Of a stretch of DNA of 64,000 nucleotides, positions 59,946 to 64,000 are shown piece after piece; position 1 is the stretch's first letter; each line of letters starts with the position of its first letter. Origin of the DNA: CAZUZS01 sp964624795. Its GTDB lineage: Bacteria > Calditrichota > Calditrichia > RBG-13-44-9. The DNA lies in assembly GCA_964624795.1 (NCBI GenBank), contig CAZUZS010000019.1:5138-69137 (forward strand). Reading direction: 5' to 3'. The position numbers and the translations under genes are program-made. The notes beneath the pieces are model-generated. The model was not told the origin of the DNA. It was given only the letters and a program-made list of their open reading frames with translations, and searched no databases.

Positions 59946-61559
59946 ATGAGCCAGATCGTAACCTTTCTCTCGGGAAATGTTCCCGGCGGAATTTTTCTTT
60001 ACATCCTCGTTGTGTTGGTTACCTTTTTCGTTTTGTATTTCATGTACCGGGTGAATGAACTGTTCACGAAAAAGCATCTGGTCCGCTGGTTAATTTCCTG
60101 TCTCGTATTTTTTACAGTTGTATATGGATTTATCTGGTTCAAGAATCCCCCGCATTCTGTCTACAAACGATATTCTATTGGCATTATTCAATCCGGCACC
60201 AAAGAAAACTGGCTGGGATTTTATCTCACTGATGCCATTTCGGGATCGGTTAAGCCGTACCGGAGTGAACGTGAATATTTTTTCCCCTACCGCTGGCTCT
60301 ATAAAATGTCGCTTTCGGATTCTGTTTCCCGAGTGTCGTTTGCCGATAGGATTTATGAAAAGATGCCGGTTCAAAAAGTTCTGGAAGGAAAGGTTGAGCG
60401 CCGGAGTAATTCATTCCTGGTGCACCTGGAGCTTTGCGAATATCCCGGTCGCCGTGTAATCGCCCAGGCCGAGGACGAGTTCGATCTGCGGGATATTGAC
60501 GTTCTCATCGAAAAGATTAAAAGACAGTTTGGCGGCGAATTACCGTTTAAAGAGTCGATCGATATATCCGCTTTTCAATCCCGCGACAGTCTGCTGGCGC
60601 TGATAAAACAGTCGTTTTATGCACAAAATTACAAAAAGGCCGCCGGTCTGCTGCAAATGCATGGCAGTGAACTGCAACAGGATCCGGAATTCAATCGCTG
60701 GGAGCAGTATCTGAATATCAAAGAGGCCGCCGCGCAAGCGGAGGCGGCGCCGGTCTCAAATCCGTACATCAAAGTAACGCCGCACTGGCAAAAAGAAATG
60801 CGAATCGCGCGCGCAGAATTGTTGGATGAACTGCGCAGTGGCCTGCAAAGCAGGATGGCCGACCTGATGGTTGCCGAGAGCTACTTGTGGGAGGAAGATT
60901 TTTCCGCGGCGGAGGTTTTTCTTAAACGGGCTTTCATTGAAAATCCGTTTGATATCGATGTGCTCCTGAACCTGAGTTTTCTTTATCCATCACGCTACCG
61001 CGAATTTGGCTTCAAAAATATGCGGGAAATCTACCGCCGCATTTTGACTGTTTGTCCGGTGGACGAAGCCGTCCTTCTGAAATGGAGCGACCTTATTCTG
61101 AAGGGCAATCCGGCCTATACTGCAGCCCCCGATTTCGCCAAAGATTTTGTTCAACGCTATCTGGGCATAAATCCGTATTCAGTGCCGGTGTGGATCATGT
61201 TGGGAAAGATTCAGTCTTTGCAGCTCGAAAGATCCCAGGCATTGCAGGCTTTTCTGAAAGCCGATTCCCTCAAACCGAACAACGGATTGATCAATTACAA
61301 TATCGGCATTCTGTTTTACGAGTGGGAAAAGTACGACCAGGCGGAAACGTATTTCAAACGTTCTGTCGCCGACGATAATTACCTCGATTCCCACCTTTAC
61401 CTGGGTGCGATTTACAAAGAAAAGGGCGAATACGAGAAGGCGCTGAACGAATTTCGTTACCGGGTGGAACACAGTCAGGGAGAGGACGACATCTATTCGT
61501 ATCAGGCAATGAAAGGAATCCGTGAATGCCTGGAAGCGCTCGGACGTCCGTTACAATAG
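59946..61559 (+). CDS. Membrane-anchored TPR protein
   Basis: 537 residues. Two N-terminal membrane helices (about 12-38 and 45-64) are followed by a mixed domain (about 70-190) that I cannot assign, then a spacer and TPR-like helices from about residue 210 to the end (clearest at 300-330, 395-425, 440-475 and 480-515). AAGGA precedes the ATG. It lies directly before folP (stop followed by GTG/ATG), yet nothing in it suggests pterin chemistry; it probably scaffolds an envelope complex. The large spacer before it (263 bases) implies its own start site. Confidence 0.75.
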   Translation: MSQIVTFLSGNVPGGIFLYILVVLVTFFVLYFMYRVNELFTKKHLVRWLISCLVFFTVVYGFIWFKNPPHSVYKRYSIGIIQSGTKENWLGFYLTDAISGSVKPYRSEREYFFPYRWLYKMSLSDSVSRVSFADRIYEKMPVQKVLEGKVERRSNSFLVHLELCEYPGRRVIAQAEDEFDLRDIDVLIEKIKRQFGGELPFKESIDISAFQSRDSLLALIKQSFYAQNYKKAAGLLQMHGSELQQDPEFNRWEQYLNIKEAAAQAEAAPVSNPYIKVTPHWQKEMRIARAELLDELRSGLQSRMADLMVAESYLWEEDFSAAEVFLKRAFIENPFDIDVLLNLSFLYPSRYREFGFKNMREIYRRILTVCPVDEAVLLKWSDLILKGNPAYTAAPDFAKDFVQRYLGINPYSVPVWIMLGKIQSLQLERSQALQAFLKADSLKPNNGLINYNIGILFYEWEKYDQAETYFKRSVADDNYLDSHLYLGAIYKEKGEYEKALNEFRYRVEHSQGEDDIYSYQAMKGIRECLEALGRPLQ

Positions 61560-61568
61560 GTGTTATCC

Positions 61569-62738
61569 ATGATTCGTTGGCTGCAATCTGATTTGTTTGA
61601 AGATTTTTGGCAGGAAATCCGGCAGGTCGAGCCGGATGCGGACCGGTTTACGGTACCGGAAAAGATCAACCCTTCCCTCATGCTGAAATTCAGCCAACTG
61701 GCTGCAGACGATTTCGCACAAATAGAAGCACTGTGCTCTTTGTTCGCATTTCCGAATTGGACTTCCCAATCTGCCGTTGATAATTCCATAATGATTTCAT
61801 TCCCGAACCGGGAGGCGGTGCGCAAGCTGATGCTTGTGGAACACGATTTTACAGATACTTTTCGGCAGGAATTGACTGCCCTTTTAAACAATATGGAAAA
61901 GCGGGTTTGGAATTTCAAGCTGCCTTCCGGTGATCTTCGTATTGATCGCCCGCTGGTGATGGGTATTTTGAATGTCACGCCGGATTCATTTTCCGATGGA
62001 GGAGAATTTCTTGAACCAGGGCGGGCCTTCCATCATGCGATGAAATTGGTGGAGGCTGGAGCCGATATCATCGATATTGGCGCAGAATCCACGCGGCCGG
62101 GGGCGAAGAATGTTGTTCTGGAAGAAGAATGGCGGCGTATTCAACCGGTTCTGCGCCAAATCCGCCGGGAGACGAAAATCCCCCTTTCGATTGATACATA
62201 TAAGTCCGAAATTGCGCGCCGGGCAATTGCCGAAGAGGTTGATATCGTGAACGATATCAGCGGTCTCACTTTCGATCCGCGAATGGCTGAGGTTGCGGCG
62301 GATGCGGGCGTACCGGTTGTGCTCATGCATATCCAGGGAACGCCACGCGATATGCAAAAGAATCCGCAGTATGGTAATATGATGGAAGAAATCTTCCGAT
62401 TTCTGAAGGTGCAGGTGGAGTATGCCGAAAGCAGTGGGATTCACCAGATTGTTGTTGATCCCGGCCTGGGGTTTGGCAAACGGTTTGAGGACAATTTTGA
62501 GCTTATCAGGCGGCTGGCGGAATTCCGGGCTTTAGGGTGGCCGGTTCTCAGCGGTCCGTCTCGAAAGTCTTTCATCGGGAAAATCCTGGATAAGCCTGCT
62601 GATCAACGCCTGATGGGCAGTGCAGCCTGCACGGCATTGTCTATTGCAAATGGCGCTTCCATTGTTCGTGTCCACGATGTCGCTGACATAGTTCAGCTAA
62701 CCAGCGTAGCGGAAGCCATTCAAAAATCAAAAGCATAA
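61569..62738 (+). CDS. folP: Dihydropteroate synthase with N-terminal extension
   Basis: 389 residues. The catalytic barrel is complete: GILNVTPDSFSDGG, DIGAESTRPGA, PLSIDTYKSEIARRA, DPGLGFGKRF, LSGPSRKSFIGKIL and IVRVHDV. It joins p-aminobenzoate to the pterin diphosphate. The first 125 residues precede the barrel and are not seen in E. coli FolP; they look like a small mixed domain found in longer relatives. ATG at 61569 has TAGGTG upstream; the frame also opens with GTG at 61560. Confidence 0.95.
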   Translation: MIRWLQSDLFEDFWQEIRQVEPDADRFTVPEKINPSLMLKFSQLAADDFAQIEALCSLFAFPNWTSQSAVDNSIMISFPNREAVRKLMLVEHDFTDTFRQELTALLNNMEKRVWNFKLPSGDLRIDRPLVMGILNVTPDSFSDGGEFLEPGRAFHHAMKLVEAGADIIDIGAESTRPGAKNVVLEEEWRRIQPVLRQIRRETKIPLSIDTYKSEIARRAIAEEVDIVNDISGLTFDPRMAEVAADAGVPVVLMHIQGTPRDMQKNPQYGNMMEEIFRFLKVQVEYAESSGIHQIVVDPGLGFGKRFEDNFELIRRLAEFRALGWPVLSGPSRKSFIGKILDKPADQRLMGSAACTALSIANGASIVRVHDVADIVQLTSVAEAIQKSKA

Positions 62739-62965
62739 ATAAAGGGTTTTATTTTCTGATAATAATTTATTTCTTTTCATAAAACTCAATGGCGGCGTTC
62801 CTGCTGCCGATGAGATTCTGATGACGGAAAAGCCGCGAAATTCAGGGTATCTGGCAATCCTCAGAAGTCAATGATTGGAAAAAGGCGTTTGGCCAAAATA
62901 GTATTGTTATAAAAAACTTAAGTTTTGAAAAAAAATAACGAAAATATGTCCAGATGAGGTAGCAG

Positions 62966-63778
62966 ATGTTATTTCGGATCGGATTTTTAACAGTTACGGT
63001 TATCGATGTTCTCGATATTGCGCTTGTAGCCTACATCTTTTACAAGGTTTATGAGTTTTTGCGCGGCAGCATGGCAGCGCGAATGATGATTGGTCTTTTA
63101 TTTATAATTCTGCTGTCAATTGTCGCCGAGATGCTAAATATGAGTGGCAGCACCTGGATTTTTTCCAATTTGAAGACCGTTTGGGTCATCGCATTTGTAA
63201 TCATTTTTCAGCCGGAGTTCCGGCGACTGCTTCTTTACATGGGACAGAATCCTATACTACGGAGAATCGTGCAAGTCTCTGCAACAAAATTTATTGATGA
63301 GGTTATCGGGGCCATTTCGGACCTCTCCCGGAAAAATTTTGGAGCGCTCATTGTTCTGCTCCGGGATACCGGCATCCGGGCCATTGTGGAAACCGGCATA
63401 CCATTGCAGGCGCAGGTAAGCAAGGCGCTGATTCTTTCGATATTTAATCCCCGCTCGCCTTTACACGACGGAGCAATTGTTGTGCAAAATGATGTAATTG
63501 TGGCAGCTAAATGCCAGTTGCCGCTAACCGAAAATCCGAAATTGGACCCCAGCCTGGGTATGCGCCACCGGGCGGCGCTGGGGCTTTCGGAACAAACCGA
63601 TGCCATAATTCTGGTTGTCAGCGAAGAAACCGGAATGATTTCCATGGCAGAGACCGGGGTGCTGACCCGTGGATTGACTGAAGAAGGGCTTAAGAAGAGA
63701 TTAATGGAGGCTTTCTCGCCGACCAAACCACGCAAACGCAACTTTGCGGATATCTTAAAATGGGGGGAAGATGTGTAG
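62966..63778 (+). CDS. cdaA: Diadenylate cyclase, CdaA type
   Basis: 270 residues. Three N-terminal membrane helices (about 8-28, 38-55 and 60-80) are followed by the DAC domain. The DGA motif is at 168-170 (LHDGAIVVQND) and RHR at 200-202 (GMRHRAALGLSEQTDA), both intact. It makes c-di-AMP, which commonly controls potassium and osmolyte balance. GAGGT precedes the ATG. In Firmicutes cdaR and glmM follow; here the next gene encodes a secreted protein cut by the window edge. Confidence 0.96.
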   Translation: MLFRIGFLTVTVIDVLDIALVAYIFYKVYEFLRGSMAARMMIGLLFIILLSIVAEMLNMSGSTWIFSNLKTVWVIAFVIIFQPEFRRLLLYMGQNPILRRIVQVSATKFIDEVIGAISDLSRKNFGALIVLLRDTGIRAIVETGIPLQAQVSKALILSIFNPRSPLHDGAIVVQNDVIVAAKCQLPLTENPKLDPSLGMRHRAALGLSEQTDAIILVVSEETGMISMAETGVLTRGLTEEGLKKRLMEAFSPTKPRKRNFADILKWGEDV

Positions 63779-63913
63779 ATCGCGGACATATTGAGGAAAA
63801 AAGCGACATTTCGCACCTTGTATCGTTTTGCGCATTTTCTTATCTAACTTACTTTTTTTTTGGAGTCTGAAAATAACTTATATTTTTCAATTCAATAATT
63901 CAGGAGGAATGAA

Positions 63914-64000
63914 ATGAAGAGATTGCTAATATGTTGTATTGCGTCACTGGTTTTCTCTTTTATTACTTTTACTACGGCGAATGATTTGCATGCCGAGTCG
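63914..64000 (+). CDS. Secreted protein, N-terminus only
   Basis: AGGAGG at 63902-63907, then ATG at 63914 and an open frame to the end of the window (29 codons). The product starts MKRLLICCIASLVFSF, a signal peptide with a probable cleavage after AN or AES. Nothing can be said about the mature protein. Confidence 0.7.
   Translation, partial: MKRLLICCIASLVFSFITFTTANDLHAES

Overview
The window reads as a chromosomal contig from an uncultured Gram-negative bacterium, most likely in the wider FCB/Calditrichota-KSB1 neighbourhood. The placement rests on four things: lipid A genes (lpxK and a DUF374-type acyltransferase) show an outer membrane; a GWxTD-domain protein is present, a family concentrated in FCB-type phyla; several lipoproteins and barrel-like proteins are encoded; and four independent promoters share TTGACA-like boxes, a 17-bp spacer and TA(T/A)ATTTG, close to the Bacteroidota TAnnTTTG signature. 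The phylum is inference, since no rRNA or universal marker beyond S20 is present. A block of 100 Ns at 23607-23706 shows that this is a draft assembly.

Layout. 1-8.2 kb: end of a GAF histidine kinase, then glycosyltransferase, epimerase, double VanZ protein and TPR lipoprotein genes, an unknown anchored protein and DNA polymerase IV. 8.4-17.05 kb: M1 peptidase with a probable outer-membrane C-terminus, small VanZ protein, Mrp ATPase, S20 and tRNA-Arg on the minus strand, M14 peptidase and dGTPase. 17.4-40.3 kb: a long exopolysaccharide cluster, nearly all on the plus strand and closed by a terminator. It holds a Wza-like export lipoprotein, ExeA-type ATPase, degenerate BY-kinase, priming sugar transferase, epimerase, unusual deacetylase, two FemAB-like proteins, Wzz-like protein, a cysteine-rich small protein, a DUF354 protein, a second deacetylase, GT2, Wzy-like polymerase, two CapK-type adenylation proteins, Wzx flippase, two GT4 enzymes and a beta-helix lipoprotein. 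40.5-47 kb: accessory genes (macro domain, CoA-binding, divergent P-loop protein, K+ channel, a frameshifted GxxExxY gene between inverted repeats, and a cyclic-nucleotide-binding/HEAT pair). 47-51.7 kb, minus strand: cysteine desulfurase-like enzyme, then the GWxTD, Gfo/Idh and ICMT-like genes. 52-64 kb: housekeeping genes rseC-like, panD, DUF374, lpxK, two CAU tRNAs, tilS, hpt, ftsH, folE, a TPR protein, folP and cdaA, ending in a truncated secreted-protein gene.

The genes of the 17-40 kb cluster form a plausible Wzx/Wzy pathway. The sugar transferase primes undecaprenyl phosphate, GT2, GT4 and DUF354 enzymes extend the unit, deacetylases, FemAB-like and CapK-like proteins modify it, Wzx flips it, the ligase-like protein polymerises it, and the Wzz-like and Wza-like proteins control length and export. 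The gene set resembles exosortase (XrtA)-linked loci but no exosortase is visible. The most interesting points are a deacetylase whose catalytic first motif seems moved to the C-terminus, a BY-kinase relative lacking the Walker A lysine, a sugar transferase with a soluble unknown N-terminus, the adenylation and acyltransfer gene pairs, and the shared promoter grammar.
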